Source: DATARH01 sp963789255 (GTDB lineage Bacteria; Pseudomonadota; Alphaproteobacteria; ATCC43930; CGMCC-115725). Taken from it: DNA of 64,000 nucleotides. Below are positions 17,518 through 27,126 of the stretch, in pieces; position 1 is the stretch's first letter; each line of letters begins with the position of its first letter. Under the pieces are notes generated by a model, which saw nothing but the letters and a program-made list of their open reading frames with translations, was not told the DNA's origin and did not search any database. The translations under genes were made by a program, and so were the position numbers. The stretch spans positions 1,054,001 to 1,118,000 of the forward strand of contig CAWBJW010000002.1 of assembly GCA_963789255.1 (NCBI GenBank). The letters run 5' to 3'.

Positions 17518-19992
17518 TTAGAAGCGCACGCGAACCCCGCCGAACACGGCAATCGGCGCGGCGGGGCCAAGGAACCTGTTATCGACGCCGGGGCCGTTGG
17601 TGACCGCGCCGGGCGGAATTCCGGGCGCGCCGATCCCGGTCGGATCGCCGAACGCCCCAAAGGTGGCGTAACGCGCGTCGAGTGCGTTCTGCAGGTTGGC
17701 AAACAATTCGATGTTCTTGCTCGCCCGGTAGGAGGTGTGGAGATTGACCACCGCGTAGCCCGCCAGCGGCGGGTTCTGGTTGGATTCGTCGCCGCGCAGA
17801 TACTGGTCGCCGTAGTAGGTGAGGACGCCGCCGACGGTCCAGTCCGGCGTGATATGATAATCGGCTCCCACCTTGAGCTGGTTCTCGGGAATGCCGGGCA
17901 GGCGGTCGCCCGGCACGACATGAATATTGCCGTTGGCGTCGGCGAAGGGATTGTTGGGCGAGCTCAGGGTGAGCGGCGACTCGAAGGTGGCCTGCACCAG
18001 ACTGTAGCTGGCGTAAGCCGACCATTTCTCGTCCTTGTAGGTAAGGCCGGTTTCGATCCCCTGGCGGCGCGTGGAGCCGATATTCTGGAAGAAGCCGGTG
18101 CTGATCGAGGTGGCGACACCGTAGATGTCGTCCGTCAGATCGGTGCGGAACAGCCCGAAATTCCAGCTGAACTTGCCGGGAACCGTGTCCGGCATCGCGA
18201 AATTGCCGCGCAGACCGGCCTCATAGGTGTGCGAGACCACCTGCTTCAGCGTCGGCGGATCGGAGGACAGCGACGAGGGAAGCAGGCAGGGCTGCGCCGG
18301 GTTGGAGCACTCGATCTCGCTCGGCGTCGGAGCGCGATTGCCTTCCGAATAGCCGGCATACGCGGTCAGCCGGTCGGTGATCTTGTAGGTGCCGCCGATC
18401 GCCGGATTGAGCCGGCTGTAGCGATTGTCGCCGGAGAGGTCAGATCCCAGGTGATCGGTCAGCGCGATCTCGGCGATGTTGTAGCGAGCGCTCCCGGTGA
18501 CGGCGAGTTCCGGCGTCAGGTTAAAGGTATCGGTGGCAAAGATGCCGTAATAATTGTTCGTCGCGCTCAGGCTGACCGGGGTGGCGCTGAACCCGGTATT
18601 CTCGGCCGTATCGACGAAGAAACCGGACGGCTGGACCTGCAGCGCGGCATTGATGACGCCGACTTCCGCCGATGACTGGAAGTCGACGGTGGAATGGTCG
18701 ATGCTGCCGCCGAATACGAAATGGTTCTCGCGGCCGAACAGTTTTCCCGTATAGGTGGTCTGCAGCGTGCCGCCCAGCCCGACGGCATGGATCGTCTCCC
18801 GGTCGTTCTGGCCGATCGGTGTCGTGCCGCCCTGAGAAATGTCGGGTATCGCGGTGCCGTTCGACCCGATCAGCGGCGTCGCGCCGCCCGGCTGGCAGAG
18901 CAAGCCGTTGGCCGGTGTGCAGGCGGTATATTCCGTCGTATCGCCGTTGACGACCGTCTGGTGAAATTCCCGGCGATAGGCGTTGGCTTGAACGGTCAGC
19001 GCGTCGGTCACATCATAGGATCCGTTCAGCGTCACGAACTCCAATTGGTTGACGTTGTTCTGCGGGGTCGTAAAGTCGAGCGTCCGGTTGACGGCGAGCA
19101 CCTGCGCGGGAGTAGTGCCTTCGCCGGATAGAAAATTGTCCGCGCCGCTGAAGCTGATGTCGAGCGACCCGCGGTTGCCGCGTCCGCCGACATCGGCGTA
19201 GAGCTGGCGCACATGGTCCGGCGAGAATTGCCGCCAGCCGTCCTCGTCGAACATCCGGCCGGCGATATACGTGGCGAAGTCCCCTACCCGCCTGCCGTAT
19301 TCGAACAACTCGCTGCGTTGACCGAACGATCCGCCGGCGAATTCGCTTTGGAAGCCCTGATAGGTGAACCCGTTCTTCATGGTGACGACGACGGCGCCGC
19401 CGAGCGCGTTGAGCCCGTAAACCGGATTGGCGCTGACCAAGTCGAGGCGATCGATCGCGATGTCGGGGATCAGGTCCCAATTGACGGCGTCGCCGAACGC
19501 CTCGTTGACGCGGACGCCGTTCTGATAGACCGCGAGCCCTTGGGGCGTCCCGAGGGCCGGCGAGGCTTCGAAGCCCCGGTAAAGCACGTCGGGCTGGAAC
19601 GGGTCGCCCAAATTGGCGCTCACGTTCACGCTGCCTGCTTGATCCGTCAGCCCGCTGATCAGGCTCGCAGAGCCCTCGCGCGTCAGCGCGGACGAGTTGA
19701 GCTCCTGGACATTGGCCGGCACCTTGTCGCGGTCGATGCCGATGCCGGGCAGCGGGCTGGTCGCGATCACCTCGACGGTCGGCAATGTCACGGTCGGCGC
19801 CGTTTCAGGATTTGAAGCGGCCGGCGACACCTGCGCTGCCGCGGCGGCTGGGAGCAGGACCGCAGCGGCGAGGGCTACGATCTTCCTGCGAGCGAGCCGG
19901 TGAAACCGCCGTCCCGGCCGCTTTGGCTGCGGCTCAGGCTGCTGGGTCCGGCCACACACCCGGCGGGCCTGCGGCAATCGCCGTGCCGCCAT
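17518..19992 (-). CDS. TonB-dependent outer-membrane receptor
   Basis: 824 residues. Residues 1-60 are a long basic leader plus a hydrophobic signal (IVALAAAVLLPAAAAAQ). The plug domain follows: PTVEVIATSPLPGIGIDRDKVPANVQ, the YRGFEASPALGTPQGLAVYQNGVRVNEAFGD segment and IDRLDLVSANPVYGLNALGGAVVVTMKNG. The rest is a beta barrel ending LQNALDARYATFG...FGGVRVRF with a terminal Phe, the BAM recognition signal. A cysteine pair (CTPANGLLC) lies in an external loop. Such receptors import siderophores, vitamins or oligosaccharides using TonB energy. It directly follows, on the same strand, a sugar-type ABC importer, suggesting a carbohydrate-like ligand (inference). MAARR at 19992 is the chosen start. 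Confidence 0.88.
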   Translation of the reverse strand: MAARRLPQARRVCGRTQQPEPQPKRPGRRFHRLARRKIVALAAAVLLPAAAAAQVSPAASNPETAPTVTLPTVEVIATSPLPGIGIDRDKVPANVQELNSSALTREGSASLISGLTDQAGSVNVSANLGDPFQPDVLYRGFEASPALGTPQGLAVYQNGVRVNEAFGDAVNWDLIPDIAIDRLDLVSANPVYGLNALGGAVVVTMKNGFTYQGFQSEFAGGSFGQRSELFEYGRRVGDFATYIAGRMFDEDGWRQFSPDHVRQLYADVGGRGNRGSLDISFSGADNFLSGEGTTPAQVLAVNRTLDFTTPQNNVNQLEFVTLNGSYDVTDALTVQANAYRREFHQTVVNGDTTEYTACTPANGLLCQPGGATPLIGSNGTAIPDISQGGTTPIGQNDRETIHAVGLGGTLQTTYTGKLFGRENHFVFGGSIDHSTVDFQSSAEVGVINAALQVQPSGFFVDTAENTGFSATPVSLSATNNYYGIFATDTFNLTPELAVTGSARYNIAEIALTDHLGSDLSGDNRYSRLNPAIGGTYKITDRLTAYAGYSEGNRAPTPSEIECSNPAQPCLLPSSLSSDPPTLKQVVSHTYEAGLRGNFAMPDTVPGKFSWNFGLFRTDLTDDIYGVATSISTGFFQNIGSTRRQGIETGLTYKDEKWSAYASYSLVQATFESPLTLSSPNNPFADANGNIHVVPGDRLPGIPENQLKVGADYHITPDWTVGGVLTYYGDQYLRGDESNQNPPLAGYAVVNLHTSYRASKNIELFANLQNALDARYATFGAFGDPTGIGAPGIPPGAVTNGPGVDNRFLGPAAPIAVFGGVRVRF

Positions 19993-20074
19993 GTCCGTCG
20001 CAATCCCATCCGGACCGACACCCGCGCGGGCGGTGCCGGCCACGCCCCGATAAGCGGGACCGCTGCGGCGCGGC

Positions 20075-20989
20075 TCAGCCCTTGACCCCACCCATCGTCA
20101 GGCCGGCGCTCATGTACCGACGGAACGCGTAATATACCGCGACTGGCGGCAGCGCATAGATGACGGCGGTCGCCATCATGTAGTTCCACGGCGACTCGTC
20201 GCTGTTGAGGAACTGCACGATCGCGACCGGCACCGTCATGCTCTTGGTCGATGACAACAGCAGGAACTGGTAGAGAAATTCGTTCCACGCCAAGAGCATC
20301 GCGAACGTGCCGATCGCGACCAATGCCGGCACCATCAGCGGCAGATAGATGCGGAAGTAGATCTGGATCGGCGAGGCGCCGTCGATGCGGGCCGCCTCGT
20401 CGAGCTCGATCGGGATGCTGCGGCCGTATTGCTGGAAGATGAAGATCGCATACGGGGTGGCGAAGGCGACCAGCGCGAAGATCACGGCCCACAGATTATT
20501 CATCATGCCGTAGTCCGCCATCAGGCGATAGAACGGGATCGCCAGGAACGACGCCGGGATCACATAGGTCAGCAACGCCGCGTTGGTGACGAGCCAGCCG
20601 TGCTTGATGCGCAGACGGCCGACCGAAAAGGCGGCGAGCGAACCGACCGACAGGGTCAACAGCACCGTCATCGCGGCAAGAAACACGCTCCTGCCGAATT
20701 GTTCCCAGAAATACTGCAGGTACCAGTAATGCTCGGTGATCACGACCCCGTAGCTGTCAACCGAGGGATGCGGCGGAAACACATGGCTCGACAGCACATC
20801 GCTGTGCGAGTCGAACGAAACCATGATCATGTTGTAGATCGGCAAGAGCGACCAGATCACCAGAAAGACGCCGAGGATGGCTGCCCCGACATTGGTCATG
20901 TAGCGCCGCCGCTGCGCCGTGCGGACCGCACGCAGCACGTCGGGGTTGACCTGCCCTCTGACCCTGCCTTCGACTGCTACGGCGGTCAT
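20075..20989 (-). CDS. Carbohydrate-type ABC transporter permease (MalG/UgpE-like)
   Basis: 304 residues with six predicted membrane helices. The EAA loop that contacts the ATPase is ELDEAARIDGASPIQIYFRIYLPLMVPAL (EAA-x3-G-x9-I-x-LP), close to the consensus. The C-terminus (YYAFRRYMSAGLTMGGVKG) is typical of the MalG-like subunit of CUT1 sugar importers. MTAVAVEGR at 20989 is the chosen start, three bases after the stop of the partner permease. No ATP-binding subunit is present in this cluster, so a shared or distant ATPase would be needed. Confidence 0.9.
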   Translation of the reverse strand: MTAVAVEGRVRGQVNPDVLRAVRTAQRRRYMTNVGAAILGVFLVIWSLLPIYNMIMVSFDSHSDVLSSHVFPPHPSVDSYGVVITEHYWYLQYFWEQFGRSVFLAAMTVLLTLSVGSLAAFSVGRLRIKHGWLVTNAALLTYVIPASFLAIPFYRLMADYGMMNNLWAVIFALVAFATPYAIFIFQQYGRSIPIELDEAARIDGASPIQIYFRIYLPLMVPALVAIGTFAMLLAWNEFLYQFLLLSSTKSMTVPVAIVQFLNSDESPWNYMMATAVIYALPPVAVYYAFRRYMSAGLTMGGVKG

Positions 20990-20991
20990 CG

Positions 20992-21906
20992 TTATTGCTC
21001 CACGGCCATCGAGCGCAATTTGTGCATCAGAAAGATCACCAGCGGGATCATCAGCGGCAGCGCCGACATCACGCAGGCGACCCCGAGATTGGGATTCGAC
21101 AGATCGAACGCGTCGCGGATGCCGAGGTTCGCCAGCGTGAAGGTCGTCAATGCCGGCCCGCCGTTCGTGATGAAGAACGGTGTGGCGAAATCGCCGACCG
21201 TGAAGATCGTCAACAGCAGCGTGTTGACGAAATACAGCGTCGCGAGCAGCGGGAACGTAATGTGGAAAAAGCGTCGCAGCCCGGTGGCGCCATCGACCGC
21301 GGCCGCCTCGTAATACTCGGGCGAGATCGCCATCCGGCCGGCGATGAAGATGACGGTCCAGAACGGCATGAACTTCCAGATGTACGAGGCGATGATCGAG
21401 CCGAGCGCCAACCAGTGCGAGTCGAGCCAGAACGGACCGTTGATGCCGAACATCTCCCACAGCAGGTTGTTGAGCAGCCCCCACTGGCCGTCAAGCATCC
21501 AATGGATCGAGATGAAGGTCGGCAGCGCCGGCACCGCCCACGGCAGCACAAAAACGATCAGCAGCGCCTTGACCCACCAGCCTTTCCGCACAAAGAAACC
21601 CGACAGCAGAAAGGCGCAGACCATCTTCAGATTCACCCCGACCACCAAGTAGATCAGCGTATTGATCAACGTATTTATATATATGGGATCGTCCCACAGG
21701 TCCTTGTAGAGGGCCAGGCTGTGGCCCATCCACAAGCCGTAGACGATCGGATAGGCAACGAACGTCACGAACACCGCGAGATAAGGTACAACAAAGGCGA
21801 GCGCCCAGACGTATTCCGAGCCTTTCAGGTGGCCCAACAGGAAATCTGCGATGGGACGCCGCCCGATTGTCGGGCGACGCCAGTCGAGTACGGATACGCT
21901 CGCCAT
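20992..21906 (-). CDS. Carbohydrate-type ABC transporter permease (MalF/UgpA-like)
   Basis: 304 residues with six membrane helices after a short cytoplasmic start. The EAA loop reads EYYEAAAVDGATGLRRFFHITFPLL, matching the CUT1 consensus. The segment TVGDFATPFFITNGGPALTT is the family's periplasmic loop. MASVSVLDWRR at 21906 is the chosen start, with a gagagg ribosome-binding site. It forms the partner of the downstream permease. The preceding binding-protein gene overlaps it out of frame because that gene lacks its expected stop codon. Confidence 0.9.
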   Translation of the reverse strand: MASVSVLDWRRPTIGRRPIADFLLGHLKGSEYVWALAFVVPYLAVFVTFVAYPIVYGLWMGHSLALYKDLWDDPIYINTLINTLIYLVVGVNLKMVCAFLLSGFFVRKGWWVKALLIVFVLPWAVPALPTFISIHWMLDGQWGLLNNLLWEMFGINGPFWLDSHWLALGSIIASYIWKFMPFWTVIFIAGRMAISPEYYEAAAVDGATGLRRFFHITFPLLATLYFVNTLLLTIFTVGDFATPFFITNGGPALTTFTLANLGIRDAFDLSNPNLGVACVMSALPLMIPLVIFLMHKLRSMAVEQ

Positions 21907-23293
21907 TGGCGTCGCCTCTCGAGCTCTGCACGATCGGGTATTTGGTGAAGATCTCTTCAATCCGCTTGAGCGCCTTTTCCGTTTCCTGTTCCGGCGACGC
22001 TCCCTTGTTCATGACAGCGAACGCGCCGGTCATGAAGACATGCTCGGAGCCGACCTGCGCCATCGCCGGGTTGTACGCCTCGTAGACCGGGAACGTCGGG
22101 CTGATCACCGACTGCGTGGTGTACGCCGTGCGATGCGGGTCTTGCTTGAGCCAGAACGGGTCGCTCTTGACCATTGCGGGGATCGGCAGCGCCCAGCGGC
22201 CAAGCCCGCCCTTCAGATACTCGTTCAACACCTTCGGCTGCACCATGTATTTGCCGAATTCCTTGGCCACCGAGACGTTTTTGGCGCCCTTCGGGATCAC
22301 CGGGCCAAATACCGCGATCTGACTCGCCAACTCCTTGCCGTCGTTGCTGAGCGGCAGGCCAAGGGTCAGGATGTCGTCGTATTCCGCTTTGTTGTGATAG
22401 AGCGCGACCTCGGTCGAGATCGTACCGTCGAAATCCATCACCATCAATTTCGAGTGGAAGGCGTTGTTGTCGTCGGCGTCGTTCCAGTTGACGCAGTCCG
22501 GCGGGACATAACCTTCCTTGAACGGGGTGGTCAGGCTCGTCATCGCCTGGACGACTGCGGCCTTGATCTTCGGATCGTCGGTGTGCAGCTTGCCGTCAGG
22601 GGTGACGAGGCCCTGGCCGCCATAGGCGACCATCCAGGCGTTGAAGGTGTTGAGCGAGTCGACGCCGTTAGCCTGCACCTGGTAGCCGAGCCCGTAGACG
22701 TTGCGCATCCCCGCCGCCCGCAGCCCTTTCTGCACCGGCTTGAAGAAGTCCATGAAGGCGTCCCAGGTCTTCGGCAGGTCCGCAATCTTGGAGCCGCCCT
22801 TTTCCACCAGCGACTGCCAGATATGGAACGGCACCGCCGCGATCTTCATCGGGACGACGTAGAAATTGCGCTTTTTCGTGACATTGTTGTAGTAATAGCA
22901 GCAGGGCAGTGCGCTCGGGCTGAATTGGTCCTTCATCGGGTTGACGATATCGTTGACATCGACGAGGTGGTCGTCCCACGACTGCAGCGGGGCAAGCGCA
23001 AAATCCGCGACCTCGACCATGTCCGGCACGACGCCGCTGGTGATCGCCGAGATTGCCTTCTGGCGCAATGCCGCGTACGGAATGATGCTGGCCTCGATCT
23101 TGTTGCCGCTTGCCTTCTCGTAATCCGCGGCCATCGCCTTGAAGGCGGCATCCTCCTCGGGCACAAAACCCTGCGTCCACCACACTTCTGCGGTCGCGGC
23201 AGCGGCATTGGCGACGTAAGGTCGCGCCAGCGCCCCCGCTGCAGCTACGCCCAAGGACGCACGAAGCACCGAACGTCGCGTAAGACTGGCCAT
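21491..23293 (-). CDS. ABC transporter sugar-binding protein (family 1), stop codon lost
   Basis: The first 458 or so residues form a complete extracellular solute-binding protein. A twin-arginine signal TRRSVLRASLGVAAAGALARPYVANAA leads into AEVWWTQGFVPEEDAAFKAMAADYEKASGNKI, and the body ends near FTKYPIVQS. The paralogue at 23501 stops at the equivalent point. Here the frame runs on for about 140 residues of nonsense across the permease gene to 21491. Removing the base at about 21921 turns AGCTCGAGAGG into AGC-TGA-GAGG, restoring a stop and leaving the permease ribosome-binding site intact. I read the extension as an insertion artefact. The start 23293 has a gaggaaagaa ribosome-binding site. 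Confidence 0.85.
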   Translation of the reverse strand: MASLTRRSVLRASLGVAAAGALARPYVANAAAATAEVWWTQGFVPEEDAAFKAMAADYEKASGNKIEASIIPYAALRQKAISAITSGVVPDMVEVADFALAPLQSWDDHLVDVNDIVNPMKDQFSPSALPCCYYYNNVTKKRNFYVVPMKIAAVPFHIWQSLVEKGGSKIADLPKTWDAFMDFFKPVQKGLRAAGMRNVYGLGYQVQANGVDSLNTFNAWMVAYGGQGLVTPDGKLHTDDPKIKAAVVQAMTSLTTPFKEGYVPPDCVNWNDADDNNAFHSKLMVMDFDGTISTEVALYHNKAEYDDILTLGLPLSNDGKELASQIAVFGPVIPKGAKNVSVAKEFGKYMVQPKVLNEYLKGGLGRWALPIPAMVKSDPFWLKQDPHRTAYTTQSVISPTFPVYEAYNPAMAQVGSEHVFMTGAFAVMNKGASPEQETEKALKRIEEIFTKYPIVQSSRGDANGERIRTRLASPDNRAASHRRFPVGPPERLGIRLGARLCCTLSRGVRDVRCLSDRLRLVDGPQPGPLQGPVGRSHIYKYVDQYADLLGGRGESEDGLRLSAVGFLCAERLVGQGAADRFCAAVGGAGAADLHLDPLDA

Positions 23294-23500
23294 ACCTTCT
23301 TTCCTCCCCTCGCCGCATTGCACACCCGCCGCGGGCACGTTGCGGGCCGCGTCGGAAGCGCAGTATATATGCAGAGGAGTTGGGCGAATTCAATCGGCGA
23401 ATCGCGGCCCGCCGACGCTGCCGCTATCTTTTCTGCCGAGCCCGGCCCGCGCGCCGCCGCCAGGATCTGCCCAGGCGGCGGAGACGCCCCTCGCCGCCTG

Positions 23501-24880
23501 CTACGTCGCCGCGATCGGGTATTTGGCGAAGATCTCATCGCAGCGCTTGAACGCCATGTCGACCGCCGCTTCCGGCGTCATCCCGTGGTTGATGACGTCG
23601 CTCATCGCGAGCGCGAACACATGCTCGGTGCTGACCTGCGCCCGTGCTGGGTTGAACACCTCGTAGGGCGGGATCGTCGGGCCGTACACCCCCTGCTTGG
23701 TATAGGCCGCGAGCGGTTCGTTTTTCGGGTCGAGCCAGAACGCCTTGTCATGATCGGCGATCGTCTTCATCGGCGGCAGAAAGCGCCCGAGCCCACCCTT
23801 CAGATAGGCGCCCAGCACTTTCGGCTCGATCGAATATTTCAGGAACTCTTTTGCTGCCGCGATGTTCTTCGCGCCTTTCGGGACCACCGCCGTGAACACA
23901 CCCAAGACGCTCGGCACCGGTTTGCCGTCGTTGTCGAGCGGCAGACCGAGAGTCAGGATGTCGTCGTACTCCGCCTTCTGCTTCCACAGCGCCACTTCGG
24001 TCGAGATCGTGCCGTCAAAATCCATGACGACGAGCTTGGCATGGAACGCGTTGTTGTCGTCGTTGTCGTTCCAGCTCTGCATCGCCGACGGTATAAAGCC
24101 ATTTTTGTAGTCATTCGTCAGCCTGGTGACCGCCTTGACCGCCGCCGCTTTGATCTTCGGGTCGTCGGTGTGCACCTTGCCGTCCGCCGTGAACAAGTCC
24201 TTGCCGCCGTAGGCGACCATGAAACTGTCGAACTGAGCGACAACATCGAACCCGACCGCCGAAATCATGATGGAATAGGCATAAATGTTGCGCATGCCCT
24301 GCGCTCGCAACTTCGTCTGCACCCCCTGGAAAAAGTCGAGAAAAGCGTCCCAGGTCTTCGGGATGTCCGTGGGTTTGTAGCCGGCCTTCGCGAGCAGCGA
24401 TTTCCAGACATGGAACGGAATCACCGCCACCCGATGCGGGATCATGTAATAGCTGCGTTTTTTGGTGACGTTGTTGTAGGCGTAACTGGTCTGCAGCACC
24501 GACTTCGTGAACAGCGGTTTCTGCGTCTCGATGACATCGCTGAGGTTGACCAGCTGGTCATTCCACGCGCTCAACACGCCAAAGAAATAATCGCCGACAC
24601 CGAGGACGTCGGGGACGACGCCGCTGCCAAGCGCGGCGATTTCCTTCTGCCGCATCGCGGCAAACGGCAGGATGCTGTAGTCGATCTTGTTGCCGCTCGC
24701 CTTCTCGTAGTCGGCGACCATCTGCTTGAAGGAGATGTCTTCTTCCTGGGCGAAGCCCTGCACCCACCACAGCTGCACGGTCGTCGCCGCGGCGTTGGCG
24801 ATATAGGGCCGCGCCAATGTCCCGGCCGCCGCCAGACCCAGAGAGCCACGGAGCATCGAACGCCTGGTGAAATTGGCCAT
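23501..24880 (-). CDS. ABC transporter sugar-binding protein (family 1), paralogue of its neighbour
   Basis: 459 residues. It has a twin-arginine export signal (FTRRSMLRGSLGLAAAGTLARPYIANAA) and then TVQLWWVQGFAQEEDISFKQMVADYEKASGNKI, very similar along its whole length to the next gene downstream. Shared blocks include YNNVTKKR, DDNNAFHAKLVVMDFDGTISTEVALW and KVLGAYLKGGLGR. The two probably arose by tandem duplication and may have different ligand preference or affinity. MANFTRRS at 24880 is the chosen start (ggagacggca upstream). It is the first gene of the leftward transport cluster and is divergent from ssb. Confidence 0.9.
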   Translation of the reverse strand: MANFTRRSMLRGSLGLAAAGTLARPYIANAAATTVQLWWVQGFAQEEDISFKQMVADYEKASGNKIDYSILPFAAMRQKEIAALGSGVVPDVLGVGDYFFGVLSAWNDQLVNLSDVIETQKPLFTKSVLQTSYAYNNVTKKRSYYMIPHRVAVIPFHVWKSLLAKAGYKPTDIPKTWDAFLDFFQGVQTKLRAQGMRNIYAYSIMISAVGFDVVAQFDSFMVAYGGKDLFTADGKVHTDDPKIKAAAVKAVTRLTNDYKNGFIPSAMQSWNDNDDNNAFHAKLVVMDFDGTISTEVALWKQKAEYDDILTLGLPLDNDGKPVPSVLGVFTAVVPKGAKNIAAAKEFLKYSIEPKVLGAYLKGGLGRFLPPMKTIADHDKAFWLDPKNEPLAAYTKQGVYGPTIPPYEVFNPARAQVSTEHVFALAMSDVINHGMTPEAAVDMAFKRCDEIFAKYPIAAT

Positions 24881-25097
24881 TGCCGTCTCCTTCCCATTCC
24901 GGTCGCGCCCCGTTGTCGGGCGCCTTCTGCATCGGATTTGCCCGGGCAACATAGGACCGTCGGCCCGGCCGGGTCAATTTCTTGCGTCCGGCTCTTCCGG
25001 CCGGTCGCGGCACCCCGGCGATCGGAAGAATGAAGTAGGAACGTCCGCGCGGGCCGATTAAGATGCGGCTCCCGTCCCACCAACCTCCGGTGCCCCC

Positions 25098-25610
25098 ATG
25101 GCTGGCAGCGTCAACAAGGTCATTCTCGTCGGCAATCTCGGCCGCGACCCCGAAATCCGCTCGACCCAGGATGGCGTGCGCATCGCCAACCTCAACCTCG
25201 CGACCTCGGAAAGCTGGCGCGACCGGGTCTCAGGCGAGCGCAAGGAGCGCACCGAATGGCACCGCGTCGTCATTTTCAACGAGCGGCTCGTCGAGATCGC
25301 CGAGAAATACCTGCGCAAGGGCTCGAAGATCTATGTCGAGGGCGCCCTGCAGACCCGCAAATGGACCGATAACGCCGGCGTCGAGAAATACTCGACCGAG
25401 GTGGTATTGCAACGCTTCCGCGGCGAATTGACGATGCTGGATGGCGCCGGGGGCGCCCGCGGCAGCCAGGGCGGGGCGATGGAAGGTGGCTACGACGAGG
25501 GCGATACCGGCGATTTCGGCAGCGCCCCGCGCGCCGCCGCCGCCGCCCCGATGGGCGGGGGGCGCGGCCGCGCCGCCAACGCCGACCTCGACGACGAGAT
25601 CCCGTTCTGA
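25098..25610 (+). CDS. ssb: Single-stranded DNA-binding protein
   Basis: 170 residues. The OB-fold (residues 1-110) shows VNKVILVGNLGRDPEIRSTQDG, ANLNLATSESW, RTEWHRVVIFNERLVEIAEKYLRKGSKIYVEG and WTDNAGVEKYSTEVV. It is followed by a Gly/Ala-rich flexible linker and the acidic tip DLDDEIPF that recruits replication and repair proteins. SSB coats single-stranded DNA as a tetramer. The length is normal. It is transcribed rightward from the gap shared with the ABC cluster; the gene-like frame immediately downstream is an integrase remnant. Confidence 0.96.
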   Translation: MAGSVNKVILVGNLGRDPEIRSTQDGVRIANLNLATSESWRDRVSGERKERTEWHRVVIFNERLVEIAEKYLRKGSKIYVEGALQTRKWTDNAGVEKYSTEVVLQRFRGELTMLDGAGGARGSQGGAMEGGYDEGDTGDFGSAPRAAAAAPMGGGRGRAANADLDDEIPF

Positions 25611-26031
25611 GGCCTGGCGATTGACAGCCGTGCCGCAATTTCTCTAAGAATGCCGGGCACGCGCCTGCGAACGAAGCTCGGCGAGACCCAGAAGCACCGC
25701 GCCCCAGACCCTACGCCTGAGGGCATTCGTCGGCGCCGCTCGGCTGCAAATTGAGTGCTCACTGTGCTCAAGGCCGCGCTCAACCATGCCAATCGTGAAG
25801 GGCGCTGCTCGACAGATGACGGTTGGCGCCGGGTTCACGCGTTCCGGGAAGCCGATGCCGCCCGGCTTCGGTATTTGTCGGATGACGAGACCCGCCGATT
25901 GGTGGGTGCCTGCGAGCCCGATTTCCGAGCGCTGGTAACCGCGGCGCTGTTAACGGGCTGCCGCTACGGCGAGCTGGTGGCGCTCACTCTGCAGGACTTC
26001 AATCCTGATTCCGGAGCACTTCGGATAGCTA

Positions 26032-27126
26032 CTACTGGATCGATTCTAACGTTTGCCTCCCGCGTTTGACAGCGGCGAGGATGGCATCGGCGGATTTGGT
26101 CCAGACGAACGGCTTGGGCTTGTCGTTGGCTTCGGCGATGAAGCGGTTGATGGCGGCCTGAAGCTCGACGATCGATTTGAACACGCCGCGTTTCAGCCTT
26201 TGGCGGGTGAGCCTGGCAAACCAACCCTCGACGGCATTGGCCCAGGAGCATGAGGTCGGGGTGAAATGGAAGGTGAAGCGCGGATGGCGGACGAGCCGAT
26301 CGCGCACCGTGGGATGCTTGTGGGTGGCATAATTGTCGAGCACCACGCGGACCTCCTTGCCGGCCGGCACGTCGCGCTCAACGGCATTGAGAAAGCGGAT
26401 GAATTCCTGATGTCGATGGCGTTGCATGCAGCGGCCGATGACCTTGCCTTCGAGGACATCGAGGGCGGCGAACAGGGTGGTGGTGCCGTTTCGCTTATAA
26501 TCGTGGGTCATGGTGGCGCAGCGTCCCTTCTTCATGGGCAGCCCCGGCTGGGTGCGATCGAGGGCCTGGATCTGGCTTTTCTCGTCAATGCTGAGCACGA
26601 CGGCATGGGCCGGCGGATCGATATAGAGACCAACCACGTCCTTGAGCTTCTCGGCGAATTTGGGATCGTTGGAGAGCTTGAAATTGCGCACTCGATGCGG
26701 CTGGAGGCCGTGGGCCTTCCAGATCCGCCGCACCGAGGACGGGCTGATCCCCACTGCCTGGGCCATCGCCGGGGCGGTCCAGTGGGTGGCCTCATGCGGC
26801 GGGGTTTGGTTGGTCAGCGCGACGACACGATCGATCGTCTCGATCGGCAAGGGCGGGATGCGCGAGGGCCGGGTCTTGTCACGGGTGAGCCCATCAACCC
26901 CGGCCTGCATGAAGCGCTCCTGCCAGCGCCATACGGCTTTCTTGCCCTTGCCGACCGCGCGCGTGACCGCGTTGGTGCCTTTGCCGTCGGCCGTCAGTAC
27001 AATCATCCGGGCACGCCAGACGTGCTTCTGCGGGCTGTTGCGATCCCGGATGATGGCGTTCAGCCGAACCCGATCGTCCGGCGTCAAGGTGATCGATATT
27101 CCTGGGCGCATGGTGCAGAATCGCAC
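26032..27126 (-). CDS. IS630-family transposase, full length
   Basis: 364 residues at most; the true start may be MRPGISITLT at 27111. Two helix-turn-helix units (AVTRAVGKGKKAVWRWQERF; MAQAVGISPSSVRRIWKAHG) are followed by the DDE core: VVLSIDEKSQIQALDRTQPGLP (D), VRVVLDNYATHKHP (D) and ANAVEGWFARLTRQ (E). All three catalytic residues are present and the frame is intact, so the element may be active. The stop TAG is read from the flanking target site: the last element codon is CAG and the TA duplication supplies the first two bases of the stop. Confidence 0.92.
   Translation of the reverse strand: MRFCTMRPGISITLTPDDRVRLNAIIRDRNSPQKHVWRARMIVLTADGKGTNAVTRAVGKGKKAVWRWQERFMQAGVDGLTRDKTRPSRIPPLPIETIDRVVALTNQTPPHEATHWTAPAMAQAVGISPSSVRRIWKAHGLQPHRVRNFKLSNDPKFAEKLKDVVGLYIDPPAHAVVLSIDEKSQIQALDRTQPGLPMKKGRCATMTHDYKRNGTTTLFAALDVLEGKVIGRCMQRHRHQEFIRFLNAVERDVPAGKEVRVVLDNYATHKHPTVRDRLVRHPRFTFHFTPTSCSWANAVEGWFARLTRQRLKRGVFKSIVELQAAINRFIAEANDKPKPFVWTKSADAILAAVKRGRQTLESIQ

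Noticed and set aside
21851..25033. A 1,060-codon open frame on the plus strand opposite the binding proteins
   Set aside because: It is antisense to two clear binding proteins and has no protein-like features; it arises from high third-position GC.
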